From an uncultured Lachnospiraceae bacterium (GTDB taxonomy: Bacteria; Bacillota; Clostridia; Lachnospirales; Lachnospiraceae), in the NCBI GenBank assembly GCA_910579505.1, contig CAJTTZ010000016.1, positions 5,207 through 69,206 of the forward strand: a stretch of DNA of 64,000 nt, read 5' to 3'. Below, in pieces: positions 53,149-63,500 of the stretch. Both the position numbers and the translations under genes were made by a program. Every line of letters starts with the position of its first letter. Position 1 is the stretch's first letter. Under the pieces are notes generated by a model. The model did not search any database. It worked only from the letters and a program-made list of their open reading frames with translations, and was not told the DNA's origin.

Positions 53149-54593
53149 CCCATTTGGTCAAGAAGCGCAATCTTCACATCATAAAGCCTGCTTGAAAGGT
53201 CAACATGTACCCTGTGCGGATTTACCAGACGCCTTGTCTCTTCCCACAGGGTATTCTGTTCTTCCTGGCAGTATGCGCGGATATCCATCACCTTCGGGGA
53301 AGTATAGCAGCACTCGCCGTTTTTGAAAATCGGCGCCATCAGCTCCCGCAGGCGATAACTTCCCGCAGGCAGCTTTGTCTTTTTCCACGGCTCTACCGGA
53401 TCGAAAAGCAAAAGCGGCTCGTTCTCGTCATACGTCTCGTCCGCCAGACAGATCAGGTCCGCCTTTATTTTCCCGCTCTCCCTGTCATATACACGGTAGA
53501 TCGTTTTATTGCCGGGATTCGTCACCTTTTCCGTATTTTCAGACAGCTTGATCTTCGGAATAAACTTCCCGTCGTCACCCATAATAGCTGCCAGTTTGTA
53601 AACACCCCCGAAAGAAGGGCAGTCCTTCGACGTAATCAGATGCGTACCCACGCCCCATGAGGTAATTTTCGCGCCCTGATCCTTTAAACTCTGAATCAGA
53701 AATTCATCCAGATCGTTGGAGGCGGAGATCACCGCATCGGAAAATCCTGCATCATCAAGCATCCTTCTCGCCTCTTTGGAGAGATAGGCAAGGTCGCCGC
53801 TGTCCAGGCGGATACCGTAAAAAGTCAGCGGGACGCCCGCCTCCCGCATCTCCTTAAAGACCCGAATCGCATTCGGCACACCAGATTTTAATGTGTCGTA
53901 TGTATCCACCAGAAGAATACAGGCGGACGGATACATATCCGCATAAGTCCGAAACGCCGTATATTCATCCGGGAAACTCATGATCCAGCTGTGGGCGTGC
54001 GTCCCTTTGACCGGCACATCAAAAAGCTGTCCACAGAGCACGTTGGAAGTGCCCACGCAGCCGCCGATCACAGCCGCCCTCGCGCCGTATGTACCCGCGT
54101 CGGGACCCTGCGCGCGCCGAAGCCCAAACTCCATCACCCCGTCTCCCTGCGCCGCGTAGCAGACTCTCGCCGCCTTGGTGGCAATAAGGCTCTGATGGTT
54201 AATGATGTTTAAAATCGCCGTCTCCACAAGCTGTGCCTGCATAATCGGCGCAATCACCTTTACAAGCGGCTCTCTGGGAAAAATAACCGTCCCCTCCGGG
54301 ATCGCGTAGACGTCACCCGTAAAGCGGAAGTCCGCCAGATAATCGAGGAAATCCCTCCCGAAAATACCTAGTCCCGCCAAATAGTCAATATCCTCTTTTT
54401 CAAAGCGAAGCTCCCTGATATACTGAACCAGCTGCTCCACCCCCGCCATGACGGCGAAACCGCCGTCGCACGGATTATTCCTGTAAAAGGCATCAAAAAT
54501 AACCGTCTCGTTCCGATCCTTATTTTTGAAATACCCCTGCATCATCGTCAGCTCATACAGATCGGTGAGCAGCGTCAGGTTTTGTCTGTCCAT
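53142..54593 (-). CDS. pncB: Nicotinate phosphoribosyltransferase
   Basis: This enzyme converts nicotinate, PRPP and ATP to nicotinate mononucleotide for NAD salvage. The 483-residue protein shows LLTDLYELTMMQGYFKN, FDAFYRNNPCDGGFAVMAG, EFGLRRAQGPDAGTYGARAA, VPVKGTHAHSWIMSFPDE, the ACILLVDTYDT strand and GIRLDSGDLAYLS. These are the standard family blocks. AGGAGGGG precedes the ATG, inside the 12-bp gap after the chemotaxis receptor, so both may be on one transcript. Confidence 0.95.
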   Translation of the reverse strand: MDRQNLTLLTDLYELTMMQGYFKNKDRNETVIFDAFYRNNPCDGGFAVMAGVEQLVQYIRELRFEKEDIDYLAGLGIFGRDFLDYLADFRFTGDVYAIPEGTVIFPREPLVKVIAPIMQAQLVETAILNIINHQSLIATKAARVCYAAQGDGVMEFGLRRAQGPDAGTYGARAAVIGGCVGTSNVLCGQLFDVPVKGTHAHSWIMSFPDEYTAFRTYADMYPSACILLVDTYDTLKSGVPNAIRVFKEMREAGVPLTFYGIRLDSGDLAYLSKEARRMLDDAGFSDAVISASNDLDEFLIQSLKDQGAKITSWGVGTHLITSKDCPSFGGVYKLAAIMGDDGKFIPKIKLSENTEKVTNPGNKTIYRVYDRESGKIKADLICLADETYDENEPLLLFDPVEPWKKTKLPAGSYRLRELMAPIFKNGECCYTSPKVMDIRAYCQEEQNTLWEETRRLVNPHRVHVDLSSRLYDVKIALLDQMGQ

Positions 54594-54605
54594 GAGACCC
54601 CTCCT

Positions 54606-56615
54606 TTAATTTGCATACTTAAAGTTCTTCGTCTTTTCTTTTAATTCAGTCGCCTGCGTATGTAAGTTCCCCGCCCACTGCTCAAGTGTCCGGCTGACCC
54701 CGCTCTGTCTGTTCGAGATCGCAAGCGCCTCCTTGGAATCCTGCATACATAGATCCGTATTTTTCTCAATGGCCTCGTAAGATGCCGTCAAAACCTGTGT
54801 CGCACGAATGAACTCCTGCATTTCGTCGGCAAGGCCGCCGTTTATGCCGTCGAGCACACTGATATTTCCTTCCATCTCGCCAAACGCCTCCTGCACCTTT
54901 TCGGAAACTTCCGCAATCCCTTCAAAGGTCTGCCCGTACTGCTGAATCTCCGTCACAGTCTCCATGATCTGCGACTGTATTTCTTTCACAAGCGTGGCAA
55001 TGTTGTTCGTCTGCTGCTGTGTCTCCTCAGACAGCTTCCCTATCTGTTCCGCCACTACCGCAAAACCTCTTCCGGCCTCGCCTGCGCGCGCCGCCTCGAT
55101 GGACGCGTTGAGTGCGAGCAGATTGGTCTGTCCCGAGATACTGCTGATCGCGGAGACAATCTCCGTAATGCCGTTGGAGCGCTCCTCCAGCATTCCAACA
55201 TTCTCCTGTAAATTCATCACTCGCTCCGCACCCGCCGTCGTCGTCTGCTCCAACGTGCGCACGTGCCCGATGTTCTCAGCCAGCTTCAGATTAACCGTCT
55301 CCACAGTCAGCGCCATCTCAGCAAACTTTGACTTATAGTTCTGAATCCTTTCATCCAGCTGCATGAGTTCTTCCCTGCTGCCGTTTACGTTTCTGTACTG
55401 CTCCGTCAAAGTGTGATGAATGTTTCCCATACTCTGCTCCATCTGCCCGGAACCGTTCACGATGCTCTCCGTCACTTCCCTTAAACGCTCGGAAGAATCC
55501 TCTATGCGCTGCGACGCCTCCTCGGAAGTCTCCAGCACGCCGCGCAGACTCTGCATCAGTTCGTTGAATCCGCCGGCAAGCCTGCCGATCTCGTCTTTCG
55601 TGGTCACCGCCACATTTTCCGCAAAGTTTTTGGATGTCACGCATCTTTCCAAAACCGTGATCGGTCCTACCACCTTTCTCGTGATAAGCGCGATAATGAT
55701 AACGCCTATCACTAAAGACGCTGCCGCCGCCACACCAAAACCCCTGAGCATGGAATAGGTGTCCTGGTACAGCACCGCCTTTTCCAAGGCTATCGCCACA
55801 ACCCAGCCGCACGCATCCACCTTACCGCCATAGATCATCCTCTGTATACCATCATAATCCGTAACTTCAATTCCTGCAACCGTTTCTCCCGATTTCAGCT
55901 TCTCCGCCAATTCCCTGTATGGATTCCCCGAAAGCGCTGCCAGCGCGACAGGCGCGTCGTCCACAAATCCATAGGCTTCGTTTGGATGCACCATCAGTCC
56001 CTGACTCTGGTCGATCAGCATCGCATAACTGTCTCCTGCCACCTCGCACTGGTTGACGATTCCGACCACTTCATCAATAAAAATATCCTCCGCCAGCACG
56101 CCGGCAAACTGGCCGTCAAACTGAATCCGCTTTGAGAGTGTGATGACATAACGCCCCGTATCCGCGTCCTTATATGCGGATTCAAAATAAGTCTGCTCCG
56201 TATCCTTTGCGCCCAGATACCAGGAACGCTGTGTAAAGTCTACCGTTCCGTCCGGCATGTAACCGCTTCCAGCCGCCATCTGGTTCTGCTCGTTCGTATA
56301 ATAAATATCATATAACGTATCGTCCCGCGCATTGCTCTTTTCCAGCATACTTGTGAGAAACACGCACTGCTCATCGAAGTTCGTTATCCCCGAAGCTTCC
56401 ATTTCATCCGCTACCGTATCGAGGTAGATCACATACCCGTGAATCCATTCCGCGATCTTTTCTGAATTTTGCTTTGCCAAAAGTTCCGCGTTGCTGCCCT
56501 CCTTATCATAGAGCCGCCTGGACGCAACCGTGTAACTGATGCCGCTTGTTAAAAACAGACATATGATGCAAATAATACAAGTCACTACAATCAACTTTAA
56601 TTTTAAGCTTTTCAT
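54606..56615 (-). CDS. Methyl-accepting chemotaxis protein (dCache-type)
   Basis: A 669-residue receptor. The first helix is about 6-28. A large extracytoplasmic dCache_1 sensor spans about 30-275 (QRSWYLGAKDTEQTYFESAY, ITLSKRIQFDGQFAGVLAED), and the second helix is about 282-305. A HAMP follows, then the signalling domain with tip motif GRGFAVVAEQIGKLSEETQQ. The ATG at 56615 follows GGAGGAGG; a longer frame to 56693 has no good site. It is likely co-transcribed with pncB. No other che gene is in the window, so it is an orphan receptor; the ligand is unknown. Confidence 0.9.
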   Translation of the reverse strand: MKSLKLKLIVVTCIICIICLFLTSGISYTVASRRLYDKEGSNAELLAKQNSEKIAEWIHGYVIYLDTVADEMEASGITNFDEQCVFLTSMLEKSNARDDTLYDIYYTNEQNQMAAGSGYMPDGTVDFTQRSWYLGAKDTEQTYFESAYKDADTGRYVITLSKRIQFDGQFAGVLAEDIFIDEVVGIVNQCEVAGDSYAMLIDQSQGLMVHPNEAYGFVDDAPVALAALSGNPYRELAEKLKSGETVAGIEVTDYDGIQRMIYGGKVDACGWVVAIALEKAVLYQDTYSMLRGFGVAAAASLVIGVIIIALITRKVVGPITVLERCVTSKNFAENVAVTTKDEIGRLAGGFNELMQSLRGVLETSEEASQRIEDSSERLREVTESIVNGSGQMEQSMGNIHHTLTEQYRNVNGSREELMQLDERIQNYKSKFAEMALTVETVNLKLAENIGHVRTLEQTTTAGAERVMNLQENVGMLEERSNGITEIVSAISSISGQTNLLALNASIEAARAGEAGRGFAVVAEQIGKLSEETQQQTNNIATLVKEIQSQIMETVTEIQQYGQTFEGIAEVSEKVQEAFGEMEGNISVLDGINGGLADEMQEFIRATQVLTASYEAIEKNTDLCMQDSKEALAISNRQSGVSRTLEQWAGNLHTQATELKEKTKNFKYAN

Positions 56616-56756
56616 TTGTAATCCTCCTCCAAGTCCGATATGTAATGATGCATAATCTACTATAGCATATTTTTTTCTGCTCTGTTGCGACAAATACCAG
56701 CAAAATCGCGCAAATCGAATATATTTACCTGACGTTTACTTTCGTGGGCAATTTCA

Positions 56757-56794
56757 GTGAAAAAATCCGCAGGACTATCTCTAATCCTGCGGAT
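56757..56794 (-). terminator. Terminator after spoVT
   Basis: ATCCGCAGGA (56765-56774) pairs with TCCTGCGGAT (56785-56794), and a run of six T (56759-56764) follows on the minus strand. It stands 43 bp past the spoVT stop. Confidence 0.8.
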
Positions 56795-56836
56795 CTACTT
56801 TCTTCATCAGCCTCTGTCTTTCTGCCGGGCGACTTT

Positions 56837-57379
56837 TTACTGTTCCATCTGTCTACCGAGAAATCCTGCCGCCGACTGGATCAGTTTCTGTTCCACTTCT
56901 CCCATCTTGGACTTGTGATCCATCTCCACCAGAATCACAGAACCGATTACATCCCCCTCACAGATAATGGGACTGATCGCCTCGTGGCTAAAATCATCTC
57001 CCTCCAGACTGACCTGAATAAAATTTCTGTCCCCCTTGGTCGCTACCACACTCTCCCTGTGATCAATTTTTTCTTCCAGTTCCCTGCTGATGGACTTGCC
57101 GAGCAGATTTTTCATGCCTCCCGACACCGCGATAAACTGATCCCTGTCCGTAATAAGCGCAATGTGCCCGGAAACCTGTGCCATACTCTCTGCATACTGC
57201 TTGGCAAAGGTTCCCATCTCACCGATAGGCGAATATTTTTTTAAAATGATCTCGCCTTCCCTGTCCGTGTATATCTCCAGCGGGTCCGCCTCCCTGATCC
57301 GCAGCGTCCTGCGGATTTCCTTGGGGATCACAATACGTCCCAGATCATCTATTCTTCTGACAATTCCTGTTGCTTTCAT
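56837..57379 (-). CDS. spoVT: Stage V sporulation protein T (AbrB-type regulator)
   Basis: A 180-residue forespore regulator. The N-terminal swapped-hairpin AbrB domain reads TGIVRRIDDLGRIVIPKEIR, RTLRIREADPLEIYTDREGE. The C-terminal GAF-like domain (about 55-180) contains GHIALITDRDQFIAVSGG and DVIGSVILVEMD. Both domains and the length match SpoVT, which adjusts SigG-dependent genes late in sporulation. A likely SigG promoter precedes it. Confidence 0.93.
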   Translation of the reverse strand: MKATGIVRRIDDLGRIVIPKEIRRTLRIREADPLEIYTDREGEIILKKYSPIGEMGTFAKQYAESMAQVSGHIALITDRDQFIAVSGGMKNLLGKSISRELEEKIDHRESVVATKGDRNFIQVSLEGDDFSHEAISPIICEGDVIGSVILVEMDHKSKMGEVEQKLIQSAAGFLGRQMEQ

Positions 57380-57439
57380 ATCTTATAACCTCCGTCTGTA
57401 AGTCATAGCCTTATTTTCATTTTTTCTCTGTTTTTTTAC

Positions 57440-57469
57440 TATTATTTGTAAGGCAGGAAATTATATGCA
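57440..57469 (-). promoter_or_regulatory. Possible SigG promoter of spoVT
   Basis: Minus-strand TGCATA (57464-57469), 17-bp spacer, AATAATA (57440-57446) resembles the SigG consensus TGMATA / CATNATA with one mismatch. spoVT is SigG-dependent in B. subtilis. Confidence 0.45.
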
Positions 57470-57511
57470 TGAAAACTCCCGATTTCATTTTTTAAACGGA
57501 CAAAAAAATTG

Positions 57512-60500
57512 TCAGTTTTTCTTCTTCCGCAGCAAAATAATCCCCGTCGCCACCACAGCGACAATCATTATCAACCAGATAAAGTAACAGATTCCCAGGA
57601 ATGTGGGACAGACATGGCACAGGCCGCACCTGCCGCTTTCTCCCGTCCCGTCCGCCTGTCTGTAGGCAAGCGCGTAGGCGGAAAACAGGTCCGTACGGAT
57701 TGTTACCGTTTCCGGGTCGTCGTCCATATCCGTTAGAAGAGTGTATTCCCCACCGTGGGCACGGATAACGTAAAATGTCCTGCCGTTCTCCACAAGCTCG
57801 CTCGGTATTCCCATGACAACCTCTATCGGCTCACCCGTAGAAGTGACAGCATCCCAGTCGCCCTCGCCAATCTTGACGAATACGGAAATGTCAACATACC
57901 TTCCCAGCGTGAGTTCCGGCATCTCCTCACGGTATCGTACAAGACCGCTTTCTATTACCTCCTTATCCTCTTCCGCCACAGTTTGTGAAATATCCTTTAC
58001 GTCTATCCTGACCTCTATGTTTTCACCGTCATTTGCAAGCTGTATCTGTTCCGGCGTCAATACCGTGTTCGCCACCGCTGCCGTATCATTTACCCCTGCG
58101 GTACATTTCCCGTCATCACAGACTACGCTGACAGTCACCGCACCTTTTTCCAGTTCAAATTTTGTGGCGGTTTTCTGGTTCTCCGTCAGGTTTCCTGTTT
58201 CGACGGCTTCCCCCGGTATGGCAATCCTGCCGCCATCTGCTGCCGCCTGTACGGTCCGTGCCGTTCCGCCTTCCGCCTGCTGCGCATTGTCTGTCTGTAC
58301 CGCACTGTCCTCCGACTGCTGTCCGCTGTCTGTCTGTGCGGTTCCGCCTTCCGACCGCTGCTCCGCCGTTATTTTGGCGGAATCCATGCCGCCCTGCTGT
58401 ACCGTGGCTTTGTCCTCCTGCCCTGTGTCCTGACCCGGCTTTCTTTCCGGCTGTTTTGGTGTCTGTGCCCCATGCTGTTTTGCAAGGTCGCCCGCTGTCC
58501 CGGGAACTGGCTGGGGTGTCTTCACAGGCGCTGCTGTCGGCGGGTTAACCGGCTGCTGTGCTGCCGGTGGCTGCGGCGGATTGACCGGCGGCTGCGCATC
58601 TGTGGGCTGTTGGTTTCCTGTCGGGTTTTGTGTCTCAGACCCGGCATGATCCGGCTTATCCTTATCCGAATTGTCTTTATCTGGATTTTTTACTTTTCTT
58701 TTGTATCCGCAGTCATTACAGGTGGTATCCCTGTCATTATCATAACGGTGTTTGCTCTTTGCACCCGCTGCGCCGCAGCTACATACCTTCCAGTGTTCCT
58801 TCGCGTCATGCCGCCATTCTTCATAATTATGCGTATGGCTCTCTCCTGTTGCCGGAATGGTTTTGTTGATCGTCACGTCGTCTCTCACAGTGCTGTCTCT
58901 CTTACTTACAACCGAGACATCTCCGCTGATGTTTCCGGGCGCGTCTGAGGTTGCCTCCGTCTTGGACAAATCCCCTACCGTCACCGTCACATCCGTTATG
59001 CCCGCATTGGAAAGCGCCGTGTCGATGACGTCCTGGATATCCTCTTTGGTCGTCTCATTCGTCACCGTGATATCCGCAAGGGCGTCCTGCACGATCTTTT
59101 TCGCCGCCGCTACTTTCTCGGCTTCTGTTGCCGGCAGTTTGGCTATGGTCTTATTGATTGTTACACTGTCTTCCACACTGCTGTCGTTTTGGCTTGTGAC
59201 AGAAACCGTCCCGCTAAGACTTCCCGTTGCGCCTGTGGTTGCCTCCGTCTTGGACAAATCCCCTACCGTCACTGTCACATCCGTTATGCCCGCATTGGAA
59301 AGCGCCGTGTCGATGGCGTTCTGGATGTCCTCTTTGGTCGTCTCGTTGGTGGCGGTAATTCCTGCGAGAACATCCTGCATGATCTTCTTTGCCGCCGCTA
59401 CTTTTTCCGCTTCCGACAATGGCAGTTTTTCAATCGTCTTGCTGATCGTTACACTGTCACTCACGTCGCTGTCATTTTTGCTTACGATAGAGACACTTCC
59501 GCTGATGCTTCCCGGCGCGCTCGACGTTGCCTCCGTCTTGGATAAATCCCCTACCGTCACAGTCACGTCCGCCATATTGGCGTTGGCAAGCGCTGTGTCA
59601 ATCGCGTTCTGGATATCCGCTTTGGTCGTCTCGTTGGTGGCGGTGATATCCGCAAGGGTGTCCTGCACGATCTTTTTCGCCGCCGCTACTTTCTCGGCTT
59701 CCGTTGCCGGCAGTTTGGCTATGGTCTTATTGATTGTTACACTGTCCTCCACACTGCTGTCGTTTTGGCTTGTGACAGAAACCGTCCCGCTAAGGCTTCC
59801 CGTTGCGCCTGTGGTTGCCTCCGTCTTGGACAAATCCCCTACCGTCACTGTCACATCCGTTATGCCCGCATTGGAAAGCGCCGTGTCGATGGCGTTCTGG
59901 ATATCCGCTTTGGTCGTCTCGTTGGTGGCGGTAATTCCTGCGAGAACATCCTGCACGATCTTCTTTGCCGCCGCTACTTTTTCCGCTTCCGACAATGGCA
60001 GTTTTTCAATCGTCTTGCTGATCGTTACGCTGTCACTCACGTCGCTGTCATTTTTGCTTACGATAGAGACACTTCCGCTGATGCTTCCCGGCGCGCTCGA
60101 CGTTGCCTCCGTCTTGGACAAATCCCCTACCGTCACAGTCACATCCGTTATGCCCGCATTGGAAAGCGCCGTGTCGATAGCGTTCTGGATATCCGTTTTG
60201 GTCGTCTCGTTGGTGGCGGTGATATCCGCGAGGGTGTCCTGCACAACCTTCTTTGCCGCCGCCACTTTCTCGGCCTCGGAAGGTGTCACAGTCAAGGTCA
60301 CCGCCTCGCTTGTTGCTGTGCCTCTGTCATTTGTCACCACACAACGATACCGATATCCGTCGTTCGTCTTATCCGCCGCAGAAATCGTATACGTGGAGGA
60401 CGTCACACCTGAAATATTAGCAAAAGTGCCGGTTTTCTTGTCGACCTGCCACTGATAGCTCATCGTTCCCATTCCCTCCATGGCATCCGCCGTGACAGAG

Positions 60501-63500
60501 AAGGTTGCCGACTTTCCGTTCTGTACCGTCTGGTCTGTCGGCTGTGCGGTGATAAACGGCGATCCGTCCGTGATATACTTTGCATAATTACTCCATCCTG
60601 CGGCACCTTTGTAGCCTTCTGCCTTTCCTACCGGTACGAGAATGCCTTTACCCGCTTCCCCCGCTTTAACAAAGCTGCAGTTGTTGAATGCACCCGAACC
60701 AAGCGTTGTCAGCGGTGTCTCGCTGCACATCTCCACTTTTTTCAGCGCGCTACACCCAGAAAACGCCATATCCCCTATACTGGTCACCCCTAATGGTATC
60801 TCTATACTCGTCAGCTTACTACAATTTTCAAAAGCGTAACCATCTATCTTTGTTACCTTAGATGGTATCTCTATACCCTCCAGACTCCTGCAGCCAGAAA
60901 AAGCGCTATGTCCTATGCTTGTCACCTCCGACGGCAGCCCTATTCTCTTCAAACTGCTGCAACCACAAAAAACATAATTATCTATCTTTGTCACACCCGA
61001 TGGCAGTTCTATATCCGTCAGTTTGCTGCAATTCATAAACGTCGATGTACCAATGGTTTTCACATTTGTTGACATTGTTACGCTCGTTAGTCCACTGCAG
61101 CCTTTAAACGCTTGTGTTTGTATTTTTGTCACACTGTCTGGTATTGTTACGCTTGACAGTCCACTGCAGTTCTCAAAGGCATTCGCCCCTATGCTTGTCA
61201 CGCTTGACGGTATTTCTATATTCGTCAAACTACTGCAGCCATAAAACCCTTTTGCTGCTATACTTGTCATGCTATTCGGCAGCGTTACACTTGTCAATCC
61301 ACTGCAGCCCGAAAACGTTTCATCCCATATAGCCTTCACACCTGACGGTATCTCTATGTTCGTCAGACTTTGGCAATTCATAAACGCCTGCTTTCCCATG
61401 TAAGTCACGCCTGACGGTATCTCTATGCTCGCCAGATTACTGCAATCCTTAAACGCTGTATCTGCTATACTTGTCACGCCATCTTTTATTATGACTTTTT
61501 TCACCTTGCCTATATTGTCAGTTGTTCTGCCATTTGTTTTCCAGTCCTCCATCCCTGCATCCGATTCAATCGTCAGCAAACCGTTATCGTCAAGCGTCCA
61601 GCCAGCATCTGCGGCAATATATGCCGCCCAATCCGTCCACTTCGATTTATATGCATCCGCCGTCCCTTTTGGTACAAGGATACCCTCTGTACCCGCTGTA
61701 ACAAAGCCGCAGTCCTTGAATACATCAGTGCCAAGAGTCGGTGGCGTTTCCCCAAACATCTTTACTTTTGTCAGCCCTGTGCATCCTGAAAACGCCGTAT
61801 TTCCTATGCTCGTCACTGCTGCCGGTATCTCCATGCTTGTCAGCTTCTCACAGTTCAAAAACATATTCATTCCTATGCCTGTCACATTTTCTGATATCGT
61901 TACACTTGTCAATCCCCGACAATTTGCAAACACTCTATATCCCAAGCTGGTCACGCTAGACGGTATCTCTATATTCGTTAGGCTTTCACAAGCAACAAAA
62001 GCCCCATCTCCTATGCCCGTTATGCCGGACGGCAACACGACATCCGTTAATTTAATACACCTATAGAACGCCTCCTTTTCTATGTTCTCCACACTTGACG
62101 GTATCTCTACACGCTCCAGGCCCTCGCAATTCATAAACGCGCCCTCTCCTATATTCTTTACGCCTGACAGTATCTTTGCCCTCGCTAAGTTTTGACACGA
62201 AGTACCAAATGCCTGCTTCTGTACACTTGTCACACCGCCTTCTATTACAACTTCTTTCACCTTTCCACCATTACCATTATATAGTTTGCCATTGGCAAGC
62301 CAGTCCGTCATCCCCGCATCCGATTTAATTGTCAGCAAACCAGCATCATCAAGTGTCCAGTCCGTGCCAGAGGCAGCATATACCACAGCCTCCTCCATAA
62401 AATCAGCATACTCCCACCAAGCAGCAAGCTTTTCATAAATGTCTGCGGGTATCTGCGCCCGTTCTGTCTCCGTAAAGGCTTCATATAATTCCTTCAATTC
62501 TTCCGCCTCCGCGAGAGATTCCAGAAAGAGCGCCTCCCACGCCTCATATCCCTCTTCCCCCTCGCCGGGCGCATCTTCCAGCAGGGAATCCAGATCAGGC
62601 AGGGTATTTGCGCGCTCCAAAAAGAGACGGACATTTTCGCTCTCCGCCACTGTCACGGTAATCTGCGGCAGGCTGACGCCCTCCATAAGCGCATACCCTT
62701 CCGGCAAAACGGCGGTAAAGAAATAGACGTCCTCTGTATCTTTGTCATACGCCGGGGCAGACTGCCATGTGACACCCGTAATGATAACTGTGTCCGTGTC
62801 ATCCGCCTGACTTTTTTCTATGTTGTCAGCATCTTCATCCCTTTCCTTCTCTGACAAATTTTCTAACCGTTCGACGGTTATCACACGCTCCGTCTGATAT
62901 TCGGGCAGGGTGACGGTATGGGTTTCCTGCTTAAGTTCCGTATCCTCCGATTCACCGGAAGGCGCACTGTCCCCCTCGCCGTCTGTTTCGTCAGCATTCT
63001 CTGTCATGGTCGTTTCTTCCGCAGCAGCCTCCCCTGGCTGTGTGTCCTGCTCTACTTGATCCACATTTTCGGTTTCTTCCGCACTGCCGGAATTATCCGC
63101 TTCGGTTTCTTCTCCACCAGACGGCTCTGCTGTTTCTTCGCCGCTTTCTTCCCCGTCAGACGGCCCTGCTGTTTCCTCACCAGTTTCTTCCCCGTCAGAC
63201 GGCCCTGTTGTTTCCTCACCAGTTTCTTCCCCGTCAGAGGGCTCCCCTGTGTCTTCGCCAATCTCATCTCCGTCAGACGGGGTCCTCGCATCCGTTTCCT
63301 CATCGACATCCCCGGTTTCCCGGTTATCTGCATCCTCATCTGGATTTTCCGCAGAGCCTTGACCATCCTGCACCGCGACCGCCTCCAACGTATCGGGCAG
63401 AGCCAGTTCTTCCAACCCCGTCCCAAGCGGAACGGTCTGCTGCCTGATCTCTTCCGGCAAATCAGAAAAGCCGGATATGTACAGGTCTTTCTCCTCCTTT

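Noticed and set aside
58838..60277. Regular repeats as a possible CRISPR array
   Set aside because: The period is 288 bp, there are no unique spacers, and all modules are in frame within one protein.
58857..60455. A 532-codon plus-strand repeat-containing open frame
   Set aside because: It mirrors the tandem repeat of the surface protein on the other strand; the periodicity keeps stops out by chance.
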